NCBI RefSeq assembly: GCF_947179165.1 | Contig: NC_077243.1 | Coordinates: 11,146,001-11,210,000, forward strand | Direction of reading: 5' to 3' | DNA: 64,000 nt | Source of the DNA: Solanum dulcamara | Lineage: Eukaryota; Streptophyta; Magnoliopsida; Solanales; Solanaceae | Shown: positions 35,079-45,948 of the stretch, in pieces | How the letters are laid out: each line of letters opens with the position of its first letter | Numbering within the stretch: position 1 is the stretch's first letter | Notes under the pieces: model-generated | What the model was told of the DNA's origin: nothing | Seen by the model: the letters and a program-made list of their open reading frames with translations, nothing else | Databases searched by the model: none | Translations under genes and position numbers: made by a program

Positions 35079-35465
35079 TGTTAACTACAGCTTAGAGTTG
35101 GCAAGCTATCATGGTTAAGAGTGAGTTGAGGTGGTTAGAAGTTTGTTATAGGTGGTTAGAAGTAGTTAGAATGTTGTTATAGATTGTTAGAAGTAGTTAC
35201 ATTGTAAAGTGTACAAATACATAAATACATCACACTATACATGTGTGAGTATATAAGGGTGTAACACTTTTTTGGACTAAATGTGATACACACATTCTCT
35301 GATATTTTCCTCTCTCTACAACTTTACTCTTTCTCTCTACACTCTTCTCCTCTCTTCTTCCTCTGTACATTCTGCACTAACCTCTGCACTTCTCTTCTTC
35401 CTCCTCTTCTTTCCTCGTTTCTTTCTCTTCTCTTCATGTCAAAGCTCCACTTATGGAATTATCAG
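35079..35465 (+). repeat. 3' LTR of copia-1
   Basis: 387 bp, preceded by the purine tract GAGCTTGAGGAGGAG (35064-35078). Contains an extra tandem 21 bp copy around GTTAGAAGTTTGTTATAGGT that the 5' LTR lacks. Ends GGAATTATCA. Confidence 0.92.
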
Positions 35466-35470
35466 CAGCA

Positions 35471-36672
35471 AAGAGAGGATTAATTATTTTTCACTTCTCT
35501 TCAAAACTCAGTTAGGAATATTTTAAAAGGCAAATACTGTGCAAGATTTCATTCCTTTGTAACAGTGCTTTATTTCTTCTCTTACTTTATATTAAATAGT
35601 ACTAATAATTTAATAATGAGTTCCAAGGTAAATTAGAAATGTGACAACTGACAAGCATTTTTCTTAGAGCGAGAGGGCAGGGTGTATGAAGAAAAACACT
35701 ACTATAGTTTTTCAATTCAAAATTATGCTTGAATAAATAATCAACGCACCTATATGAGACGTTAGTTTTCAATAAGCTACCAGGTTTTCTAACAATGTAT
35801 GGGCTTTTGTATTTGATGCAGAGTACTGCGTGTTGCATTAGCCCAGATACGAGGCCCAACAATTCTGACCCTTATTATTGTTCAAATCCATCAAAGTAAA
35901 CTAGCATACATGTGGGAGAGTCAGATAGTCCCTTTTCAAAAAAGTAATTAAGAGATTGTTTGGATCGACTAATTTTAATAAGTTTTGAATTAGAATAATT
36001 TTTAAATATTTTTATAGTGCTAAGATAAAATGAATAAGTATTTCTAAACATTGATTTTAGACTTAAAAAATACTTTAAATAAGCTAAAAGTCATAAATTA
36101 GTATTCCTAAATCCTAACAAACTTTAAGTTTTAGCTATTATCTTAAAAGTAATCAATACTTACTACTCTTTAATGAGGAACAAGTATCTCAACAAAAAAC
36201 ACACTTCATCTAAAACACGGAATACTATGATATTGTGTGTTAGAGTTTGAAGCTTTTATAAGTTCCTTACAAAAGAAAACATGGTAATATATATTTTTAA
36301 GGCAGAATATACTAATAATATTTAAAACATATATATAGTCAATTTCATTTAAACATTTAAACTTATGACATATTATTTGGTGCATAAAGAGTTTGTCCAT
36401 TGTTTACAATGATAGAAATAATGGAGGGCCGGCCCATCATATGATTTTCCTTAATTGAACAATCTTACTTTCATTATCAAGTAATATTCCTTCTCTTTTA
36501 AAAAGAATAACCTGTTTTTTTTAATCTGTTTTAACAAATTAACCCTGTTTCTATTTTGGCTACCTCTGCATTCCACGGCTTATGTAGTAAGTAAACATAA
36601 ACCTTAGTTAACTATTTTCTCAACAGCTTTCATCCAATCTCATTTTTGTTCTTCTGAATTTGTAAGGTGCAG
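35471..36672. other. Spacer, possibly intron of the DUF4378 gene
   Basis: AT-rich, without an open frame of interest. The stretch 35950-36130 begins GATTGTTTGGATCGACTAAT and ends CCTAAATCCTAACAAACTTT, an imperfect inverted pair that may be a decayed MITE. Confidence 0.35.
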
Positions 36673-37406
36673 CACGGCAACTTCAGTTTCTTGAGACCAA
36701 CTCTGAGGAAACATATTCAGAAGGATCTGAAATGGATGTCTCAAGTGATGGAGACTCTGAGATAGGGTCTCCGGATCTCCTTCAAGATAGTGAAAACATA
36801 TTGAAAGACTTCAAAACTGCAGATGGCAGGGACTTTTCCTACCTGATTGATGTTTTAGATGAGGCCAGTTTGCATGGCATGAACCTAGGAATGTGTTTTG
36901 AGACTTGGAATTCTTTGGAATGTCCTGTGAATCCCTCAGTGTTTGACTTGTTAGAGAAGAAATACGGGAAACAAACATCTTGGCTGAAATCAGAAAGGAA
37001 ACTTCTGTTTGACCACATAAATTCAGGGCTAAGTGAGATTTTGCATTCATTTCTGGAGATCTACATAATGGAAAAATCTTTAAAGAGAAGGTGTTGTTCT
37101 ACAATGAGGAGAACTGATATTGAAGAAGAGTTGTGGAGGATGCTGATTAGTCATGAAAATGAAATACGCAAGGACTTGTCTGGGAAGGCAATTGGAAATG
37201 AAATCAAATGGTTGCAGGTCGAGGAGGAAATTGGTAGCATATGCAGAGAAATAGAGAAATATTTGTTGGATGAGCTAGCTGCAATATTAGCTTTTGCATT
37301 GAGAGTGTATAAAATGGGATTTTTGGCCGCTAAGTTTTCTTACTATTTCCCTCCTCAAGTTACTGGGAATAGATATAGTTTTTTTCCAACAGTAGTTTCG
37401 ATCTGA
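36673..37406 (+). pseudogene. DUF4378-domain (TRM/LONGIFOLIA-type) 3' exon, isolated
   Basis: An AG acceptor at 36671-36672 opens a frame that runs without a stop to TGA at 37404-37406. The protein segment contains DFSYLIDVLDEASLHGMNLG, SERKLLFDHINSGLSEIL, IEEELWRMLISHENEIRKDL, NEIKWLQVEEEIGSICREIE and KYLLDELAA, which is the DUF4378 domain found at the C-terminus of plant TON1-recruiting-motif proteins. These act at cortical microtubules (family knowledge). After the domain an extra tail of about 35 residues (LAFALRVYKMGFLAAKF...) replaces the usual short end. The expected several upstream exons (hundreds of residues with the VARLMGL motif) are not seen between the two copia elements, nor before them. 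It could be a truncated copy or the last exon of a gene with very long transposon-filled introns. Confidence 0.7.
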
Positions 37407-37920
37407 AAGTATAGAATGTTGTAACACTCTAATTTTCATTTTTCACATGACATGTTTAAGACCACAAAAATAAATAAAACTTTTGATATATTTGATATAG
37501 CTTTAATTTAATAGAATAAGAATTTAATTTATTTTTTTTTCTTAAACTGTGTTAAGTCAAGCTAGTCTATTCTTTTTAAAATGGAGAGAGTGAGAATCGG
37601 CGCACATGGCTGGCTACCTACGTTGGACTCACTTGCCACGTTATTGTATAGAGTTTAATATACACGATAATTCCTCTAGCACTAACAACAACTCACTGAC
37701 ATAAGACTCCATGTCACTTGTAAGCTCCCCACTCCGGGTTTTTTTTTTTTTTTTTTTTTTTGCTCATCGTCTGTTTTATTTACGTGGACAATATTTTATC
37801 AGAATCCATTATTAAAAGCAAGCAAAAACGACCATATTAATACTACCATGAAGGACGAAATCAATATTTTCTATACAAATAAACTACCGGTCTAAAAACT
37901 AAGTATTTGTGCATAAATAT
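37407..37920. other. 3' flank, no gene seen
   Basis: AT-rich DNA with a poly(T) run at about 37739-37760. The GC-richer part (37590-37740) shows no open frame. Confidence 0.4.
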
Positions 37921-37925
37921 CTATA

Positions 37926-38189
37926 TGTTGTGAAATAGTTTGTGAGTTTGTGGCCGTTCATTATCACTTTCCTCTATCCATTAATATTTCTTCTTCTTTT
38001 TTCCTATATAATGATGCTATTACTTAATGGCCATCTTTATGTTTCTATTATTATAGTTTTCTCCTAAACTCACGTTTGACTATAAATAACCTTATGTGCT
38101 ATGGAATGAATACACATTGAGATCTTCTCAACTCCCTTTCTCTTACTATCTTCATTTCTTATTTTGCTAAGTTAGTTTAATTTATAACA
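37926..38189 (+). repeat. 5' LTR of copia-2
   Basis: TGTTGTGAAATAG...AATTTATAACA, 264 bp. Keeps the central section with GACTATAAATAACC (about 38079-38092), a likely TATA box, that is missing from the 3' LTR. Confidence 0.9.
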
Positions 38190-38205
38190 CGTTATCAGCA
38201 CGAAG
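38190..38205 (+). other. Candidate primer-binding region of copia-2
   Basis: CGTTATCAGCACGAAG directly follows the 5' LTR. It is not the usual TGGTATCAGAGC site, but the same TTATCAGCACGA motif is found after the LTR in other plant copia elements (from memory). The primer tRNA is not established. Confidence 0.5.
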
Positions 38206-38787
38206 TCTCTTATAAGGTATGTGAAGTTATCTTCATCTTAATATTTTTGAATGGATGATTCATTGTATACTGCATGTAGTACAAATCAACAGAAATCTTT
38301 AGATCCTTCTACTTGGAATTAGAATTCTGAACAAAAAGCAAATTATATTTTAATTGTTTGAACAAGTGACAAATACCCTAGGCTCTAAAGGATCAGTTTC
38401 TCGAGAAACAAGTTGTTGGAGTGCAAGAACTGCCAAAATTGGGTCCCTTGTTTTATGTGATGTTACTGCATGGCCACTTTTCCCTTGCATTACTGCAAAA
38501 AAGGATATCCAATTATGCATAGCAACAAACTGTTATGACAAGTATAAAAGATAAATAAAATGAAAAGGTTGATTATTAATACTGGAGACATATTTATTAA
38601 ATGACATGAAATTTGAGATATTTTCTTGAAATTTAATTCACTTATTCATCTAATATAAGGTGGTTTTATTAATTAATGAAAATAAATTTTATTGTTAAAA
38701 TACCATATAAGTTGTTCTTAAATTTCAATAGTTAAAATTTTATTAGTTTAATCTAATTTAAATATTTTTATGATAATTTTCATCATG

Positions 38788-39872
38788 TCAAACTTGTCAA
38801 AATTGGAGTTCGTGACACTTGATATTTCTGAAAAAAAATTATTTGTCATGGTACTTGATGCCGAAATTCAACTTACTACTAAGGGTCTTGGTGATGCTAT
38901 AATCGAAGCAAATGAAGCATCAGGTCTTGGTGATGCTACAATCGAAGAAAATGAAGCATCAAGTCAGGATAAAGCGAAGGCTATGATTTTCCTCATCATC
39001 ATCTGGATGAAAGCCTGAAGGTTGAATACTTGATAGTGAAAGATCCACTTGAATTGTGGAAGGATTTAAAAGGAAGGTATGACTACCTTAGGGCAACAGT
39101 ATTGCCAAGGGTTCGTTACGAGTGGATGCACTTACGATTTCAAAATTTTAAAACTGTAATTGAGTATAATTCTGTTGTATTTAGAATAACTTCCCAATTA
39201 AAATTATGTGGGGAAACTATAAATGATGAGGACATGTTGGAAAAGACACTAACTACTTTCCATACCTCTAATGTGATATTACAGCAGCAATACCGTGAAA
39301 AAGGTTTTTAGAAATACTCTGAATTGATCTCATTCCTTCTGGTGGCTGAGCAACATAACGCTCTTTTAATGAAAAATCATGAAGTCCGTCCCATTAGAAC
39401 TTCTCCATTACCGAAAACAAATGTGGTAGAAGCACATGGCCAGTTTGAAAAAAGACAAAATATAAATCGAGACCACAATAATGTGCGTGGACGTGACAAT
39501 AATATAAGACGATATAATAATTGTCGTGGTGGTGAACATAAAAGGGAGAACAATATGAGTTCTCAAAGTGGTCATTCGAGAAGTAACTATTATCATTGTG
39601 GCATGAAAGGCCACTGGAAAAATGAATGTCGGACGCCTGAGTATTTTGTGAGGCTTTATCAAAATTCCTTCAAAAGAAAGAAAAATAAAGGTGGTGCCTC
39701 TTCTTATAATGCTCGGATAAAGTCACACTTGACGTTTGAAAATAATGTTGAGGCAAGACCTTCGCATAATGATAATATTGAAGCAAATTTGGCTTTCAAG
39801 GGTGATAATTTTAATGACCTCAATGATATTACTCATTTGGAGGTTGAAGACTTCTTTAGGGATTGTAATTGA
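38788..39872 (+). pseudogene. gag of copia-2 (disrupted)
   Basis: Starts MSNLSKLEFVTLDISEKKLF, followed by frame breaks near 38990-39030 and at about 39309, and continues through the capsid segments LELWKDLKGRYDYL, YNSVVFRITSQLKLCGE and LISFLLVAEQHNALLMKN. The zinc knuckle reads YYHCGMKGHWKNEC, so the first cysteine of CX2CX4HX4C is a tyrosine. A 39 bp (13 codon) direct duplication lies in the N-terminal part at 38884-38961. Confidence 0.85.
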
Positions 39873-40059
39873 TGTTTAATTTTATTGTATGATTTACAAT
39901 ATGTTATCGTTTTTATGTACTTTTGATTATCATGTTTTTACTTTTATCTACTTAAAAAGAAAAAAAGGACTTATATTTTCTAGCAATATTATTACTTATT
40001 TTATCTCTTATAATGTATTTTTATTTTATAAAGATAAATAAACTTTTCAGTCTTCAATT

Positions 40060-43000
40060 GAATTCAAGATGAGTAATTGAGATATGTGTCTTTTGGATAG
40101 TGTCACAACTCATACGATATTAAAAGAAAGAAATATTTTTGTCATTTGATTATGAAAAAGGCCTATGTCAATACAATATCTTGTAGTACAAAATTGATTG
40201 AGTGCTCTGGAAGAGCGGCCTTATTACTACCTGGAGGAACGATATTGGTAATTGATAATGCATTATATTGTACTAAGTCTCAAAAAAACTTGTTAAGTTT
40301 CAAGGTTATTCGTCAAAATGACTATCATATTGAGACTATGCACGAAAAATTATCTGCACTTTCTTCTAGATTGTACTATACAAATATTGGTACTATTGAA
40401 TCACATGCCATAGTAAATAAAATGTTTACTGATTCTAATGATTTTATTATTTGGCATGACCGATTGGGCCATCCTGATTATAATATGATGCACAGAATTA
40501 TTGAAAATTCACATGGACACACTTTGAAGAATCAGAAAATTCTTCAATATAAGAAATTCTCGTATGATGCTTGTTCCCAAAGAAATCAATTATTAAACCA
40601 TCAACAACTAAGGTTGGGATTGAATTTCCTGCATTTCTGGATGCATACAGGGTGATATATGTAGGTCAATTCACCCTTCATGTGGACCATTTAATTATTA
40701 TATGGCTCTGATAGATGCATCTACAAAATGGTCACATGTGTGCTTATTATCAACTCGCAATATTGCTTTTGCAAGATTGTTGGCTCAAATTATAAGGTTA
40801 AGAACACAATTTTCAGATTATGCAATAAAAACAATTCGTCTTGATAATGCTGGTGAATTTACATCTCAATCCTTTAATGATTATTGTATGTCAGTTGGAA
40901 TAAAAGTCGAGTATACGGTCGCTCATGTTCATACTCAAAATGGTCTAGGAGAATCATTGATCAAACGCCTCCAATTGATAGCTAGACCATTGCTAATGAG
41001 GACAAAACTTTCTCTTTCGGTAAGGGGGCATGCTATTTTGCATGCAACAGCACTTGCGCGCATAAGACCAACAAATTTTCAAGAATATTCCCCATTACAG
41101 TTGGCTTTTGGAAGGGAGCCAAATATATCTCATCTTAGAATTTTTAGATGTGTGGTATATGTCCCAATTGCACCACCGCACCGTACAAAGATGGATCCCC
41201 CAACAAAGTTGAGAATATATGTTGGGTATGAATCTCCTTCTATTATAAAATATTTGAAACATATGACTGGAGATTTATTTACAGCAAGATTCGATGATTG
41301 TCATTTTGATGAATTATTATACCCAATATTAAGGGGAGATCATAAACAATTGAAAAATGAGATAAATTGGAATTCATTGTCACTATCTCATTTAGATCCT
41401 CGAACAAATCAATGTGAGCAAGAAGTTGAAAAGTTGATTTATTTGCGGAATATTGCAAATCAATTGCCTGATATATTTACTAACCTTCAACGGGTTATTA
41501 AATCGCATATCTCACCTGCTAATGCTCAAGTTCGAGTTGATGTCCCAGTAGAAAAATTTGTTTAGGCAAATGAGTCTAGGCCACACTTAAAACGTGGAAG
41601 ACCAATTGGTTCAAAAATAAAAATCCTCAAAAAATAAAAGGAATAAATGATCATAATTTGGGGGTAATTGCTCAAGAAGAGCCTGGAGACACAACAAATG
41701 GTGAGACCACCGAAGAGGTCAAAGTACCTGAATATAATGAGAATGAAGAAATTTCAATAAGTTATGTCTCGACAGAAAAAAGGTGGAATCGAAATGATAT
41801 TGTGGTCGATAATATTTTTGCTTATAATGTTGCCATTGAAATAATGCAACAAGATGAGGATCTTGAACCAAAAACTGTCGATGAATGTAGACAGAAAAAT
41901 GATTGGCCAAAATGAAAGGATGCAATTCAAGCACAGTTAATTTGACTTAAAAATGTAAAATTTTCGAATCAATAATCCGAACACCTGAAGGTGTCAAGCA
42001 ATAGGGTACAAATGGGTTTTTGTGCGTAAACAAAATGAAAAGGGTGAAGTCGTAAGATATAAAGCACGACTTGTAGCCCATGGTTTTTCACAAAGGTCTG
42101 ACATCGACTATATAGAAACATATTCTCCTGTGGTGGATTACAATTACCTTCAGGTATCTAATGAATTTGGCAGTTCATGAAAAGCTTAAAATGCACCTAA
42201 TGGACGTGGCCATTGCCTATTTATATGGCTCATTGGAAACAACATTTTTATGAAAATTTTCGAAGGATTCAAAGATCCTAAAGCATACAACGATTCTCGA
42301 GAAAATTATTCAATAAAGCTTCAGAAATCCTTATACGGGTTAAAACAATCAGAGCGTATATGGTACAATTATCTTAGCGAATATTTGCTACAAGAAGAGT
42401 TTAGAAATGATCTAATTTGTCTTTGTGTCTTTATGGAAAGGTCTGGATTTGAATTTGTCATAATAGCAGTATATGTTGATAATTTGAATATTATTAAAAC
42501 TCCGAAAGAACTTTCAAAGGCAGTTAAATATTTTGAAAAAAAGTTTAAAATGAAAGACCTCGAAAAGATAAAATTTTGTCTTGGTCTACAAATTGAACAT
42601 TTTGCAAATGGAATATTTGTCCATCAGTCAATATATACTGGAAATATTTTTAAAATGTTTTATCTGGATAAAGCACATCAATTGAGTACCTTAATGATTG
42701 TGAGATCTCTTGATATTAATAAAGATACATTTCGACCTCATGAAAATGATGAAGAACTTATTGTTGCTGAAATACCATATTTTAGTGCAATTGGTGCACT
42801 AATGTATCTTGCCAACAATTCTAGACCAGATATAACTTTCTCTGTAAGCTTGTTAGCAAGATTTAGTTTTTCTCCAACATGAAGACACTGAAATGGAATT
42901 AAGCATATATTCAGATACCTCCGAGGGACCATTGATATAGAATTATTTTATTCAAATGAATCCACGTCACAATTAATTGGTTATGTAGATACAGAATATT

Positions 43001-43440
43001 TATCTGATCTCCATAAAGATCGATCGCAAACAAGCTATCTATTTATGTGTGGTGGTACAACTATATCATGGCGTTCAACAAAGCAAACTATGGTTGCCAC
43101 TTCTTCAAATCATGCAAAGATAATACCCATTTATGAAGCAAGTCGAAAATGCATTTGGTTAAAATCAATAACTCAACATATTCAAGAAACATGTGGCATT
43201 TCTTTGAAAAGAAACGTTCCAACAATATTGTATGAAGATAATGTTGCATGTATAGCTTAACTGAAGGGAGGATACATCAAAGGAGATAGAACAAAATATA
43301 TTTCACCAAAATTATTTTTTACTCATAATCTTCAAAAGAAGGGTGAAATAGATGTCCAACAAGTTTGTTCAAGTGACAATTTAGCAGATATATTTATCAA
43401 GGCATTGGCGACTTCAACCTTGAGAAAATGAGACACAAAA
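40060..43440 (+). pseudogene. pol of copia-2: protease, integrase, RT, RNase H (disrupted)
   Basis: Protease core is worn (LLDSVTTHTILKERN at about 40090). GAG-pre-integrase has WHDRLGHPDYNMMHRIIENS. The integrase shows MALIDASTKWSHVC, IRLDNAGEFTSQ and HTQNGLGESLIKRL (40702 on). RT starts [20 protein letters not shown] and has KSLYGLKQSERIWYNYL; the catalytic box reads YVDN in place of YVDD. RNase H keeps GGTTISWRSTKQT and SSNHAKIIPIYEASRK. Stops at about 40653, 41563, 41913, 42178 and 42880, plus frameshifts, exclude a working polyprotein. Confidence 0.88.
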
Positions 43441-43749
43441 TTGAAATGCGTCGTCTTCGAGATATTAAGTAATGTTCTCATCAGGGAGAGTAAAATACGC
43501 GCTGTACTTTTTTCCTTTAACCAAGGTTTTGTCCCACTGGTTTTTCTGGTAAGATTTTTAATGAGACAACAATCAAGGCATATTACCAAATAAGTGTACT
43601 ATTTTTCCCTTACTAGGATTTTTTTTCACTGGTTTTTTCTAATAAGATTTTAACGAGGCACAACATCTATTGATGTCAGTATAACTATGCATATTATTTC
43701 TTATAAAGTTTTTAATGAGGTGCATTGCATGTGGACATCCAAGGGGGAG

Positions 43750-43907
43750 TGTTGTGAAATAGTTTGTGGGTTTGTGACTGTCCATTATCACTTTCCCCTA
43801 CCCACTAATATTTCTTCTTCTTTTTTCCTACATAATGATCTTCTCAACTCTCTCTTTTTCTTACTATCTTCCTTTCTTATTTCGCTAAGTTAGCTTAATT
43901 TATAACA
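43750..43907 (+). repeat. 3' LTR of copia-2, internally deleted
   Basis: 158 bp, preceded by the purine tract AAGGGGGAG (43741-43749). Compared with the 5' LTR it jumps from ATAATGAT to CTTCTCAAC. The lost segment, which includes the TATA region, ended in GAGAT, so a short GAT microhomology may have mediated the deletion. Confidence 0.9.
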
Positions 43908-44048
43908 CTATAAGATAATATTACACAGAATTAATATATAGATATCTTGAGTATACCATACAATGATATGATCTTTTGGATATAAATTTTTTGTCAAACT
44001 ATATTGTAATCATTAAAAATTTATAAAAATACTTCGAGTTATATATAA

Positions 44049-44841
44049 ATTCAAGATATATTGATCCAAATAAATATTGTGGATTAATACAATTGGATAA
44101 GTCCAATGAATATGGATCTCATTAAAATCCAAATTCATTGATTTATAATAGATGAGCCTAATTGGCTAAACTCAAAGTCATCTCATCCTAGAGACTCACT
44201 TTAGTGCCACGTGTCAAATGACGTGGCATGCCAAGTCAAACAAAAAAAGGCCAATAGGATCATGACATGTGTCAAAATGACATGGCATCCTATCCTAATC
44301 AAAGGCCAATAAAAATGTGTCACGCGTTCAAGTGCGTATTCCGACCAAACAAATATTGTCATGTCATTTAAATGTGATTGGCCGAAGAAAATTTGTCTTT
44401 ATCACTATTCCTCTGCCATATCACTAAATTTGATTGGCCAAACGGGAGCCTATTCTCATCATAATTCATTCATAGTACTACTATAAATAGGGGTTCTCAT
44501 AATTCAGGTTTCACATCATAATTCTAACAAAAAAATAGAGAGAGCTCGTGGATCAAACGTCGCTTATTTTCCTATAAGCTACAACTTTAAGAATTCAAGC
44601 ACTCAATCATTCAAGTTCAAGTACAAGTTCAAAAATCATCGAATTCAAGTATAAGTCAAGATCAAGTTCATCAAGATTTAATATCAAGCTTACAAGTCCT
44701 TGAATTTGTATTTGAAAAGATGAATCAGATGATGCATAGAAATTGTAACGCTCATAATTAAAATTAAATAAATACGATTATTGCGATTTTGTCCGATCTT
44801 TAATATTATTTTCTCGATTCGAATTTATTGTCTACATTAAT
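44049..44841 (+). mobile_element. LTR-like remnant (about 0.8 kb)
   Basis: Contains GATTAATACAATTGGATAAG, two related blocks with TGACGTGGCATGCCAAGTCA and TGACATGGCATCCTATCC, a TATA-like CTATAAATAGGGG (about 44480-44492), CAAGTTCAAGTACAAGTTCA repeats, and an end AATTTATTGTCTACA. The last 150 bases match the remnant at 8165-8350. It has no coding region and the boundaries lack a matching duplication. Confidence 0.5.
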
Positions 44842-45689
44842 AATTTTTGACATGACACCACTCGAATCAATAGAGATATTAATTAGAAAATTAAATAGTT
44901 AACGAATAACAATATAACTAACAAAATTTGAGTCTGAATTCCTCTTGTTATTTACTTACTTTTAACATTCTATTTAATTTTTATATGACACACTATTCGA
45001 TCCAACCCGCATTGCTTTAAGCCCCACTGATTAGCAAACTTACTTGGCCGAGCTAAAAAAAAAAATCATTCTAAAGGCCAAATTAAACAAAATGTCTATT
45101 GAATTGAATTTCTTACACAAAAAAAATATCTCACTTAAAAAAAATAAAACCACTTATTACTAAAATGGTCATTTCGATCATATTTTTTTCACAAAATATG
45201 ACCGGCGCAGGCACACGGCCATGGCCGACCTCCTTTATCTACTCCCTTCTTCTTCATCTACTCCTCCCTCCTCCTTCTTCTTCCTCTTCTTCTTTTTCCT
45301 CTGCTCCCTCTTCTTATTCCTTTCCTCCTTTCTTTTTCTTCTTTCTTTGTTCCATTTTTCTTTGTTGATTAACCTTTATTGTTAAAATTCATCTATCGTA
45401 AACATGAATCTTTTCGAGCAAATTATATATCAAAAGATTCAAAACAATGAGAAGATTTCATATTAAAAATTTGGGACTGTTTAAAGGTGATTCTAAGTTG
45501 ATCGAGATTGAATAGTCGGTATATATATGTCATGTATAGTCATCGTATACTTAATATATAGAGTTAAGTTATATTTAATGTTTTGACTGTGTCATAATGT
45601 ATAGTCAGTATATATTTTATGTATATGTAAGCTATATTGTACAGCGTATACTTTCTAAGATTTTTGGTTATTTTGTAAATTAATTATTT
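44842..45689. other. Gene-free stretch with CT-rich tract
   Basis: AT-rich except for 45200-45360, where a short GC-richer part (ACCGGCGCAGGCACACGG) is followed by a CT/CTT-rich tract. The frame through that tract is Ser/Phe/Pro low complexity and is not taken as a gene. Confidence 0.4.
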
Positions 45690-45948
45690 TATCATAAAAT
45701 TACTTAAATACATAATCTATTTTACCATATTCTCTAAAATTCTCTACTATTTAAAAAAATTACAAAAATCCATATTCTCTCTTATTCTCAGATATATTAC
45801 ATCACTTTTTGTGATGTATCAGGATATCAGATACATCACTATATGCAATATATCGGTCGGATACATCACTTTATGAGATGTATCGGTCACATACATCACT
45901 CTTTTTAATGTATCAAAACGTCAGATACATCACTTTATGCAATGTATC
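45690..45948 (+). repeat. Palindromic GATACATCAC/GTGATGTATC repeat, copy A, left part
   Basis: Opens with AATACATAATCTATTTTACC and TTCTCTAAAATTCTCTACTA, followed by about five units of GATACATCACTTTATGCAATGTATC type. Each unit is a partial palindrome with GATACAT...ATGTATC ends. The right part continues at 48616 after an inserted solo LTR. Confidence 0.75.

Larger units (their letters stand above)
30099..35465 (+). mobile_element. Ty1-copia LTR retrotransposon, full length but degenerate (copia-1)
   Basis: Two LTRs (30099-30464 and 35079-35465), a primer-binding site (30465-30476), a purine tract before the 3' LTR, and gag, protease, integrase, reverse transcriptase and RNase H in the Ty1-copia order. 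The flanking GCAAC (30094-30098) and GCAGC (35466-35470) match at four of five bases, fitting an aged target duplication. Several stop codons and frameshifts make it non-autonomous. The LTRs differ by about a dozen substitutions by eye plus three indels, so the insertion is not recent. Confidence 0.93.
37926..43907 (+). mobile_element. Ty1-copia LTR retrotransposon, degenerate (copia-2), perfect CTATA target duplication
   Basis: A second copia element, unrelated in sequence to copia-1. LTRs are at 37926-38189 and 43750-43907, and identical CTATA copies flank it (37921-37925, 43908-43912). The order gag, protease, integrase, RT, RNase H is clear. Many stops and frameshifts disrupt pol. The 3' LTR is about 106 bp shorter than the 5' LTR because of an internal deletion. 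Confidence 0.93.

Noticed and set aside
45165..45368. 67-codon frame MVISIIFFSQ...
   Set aside because: Ser/Phe/Pro low complexity from a CT-rich tract; no conserved neighbours or splice context.
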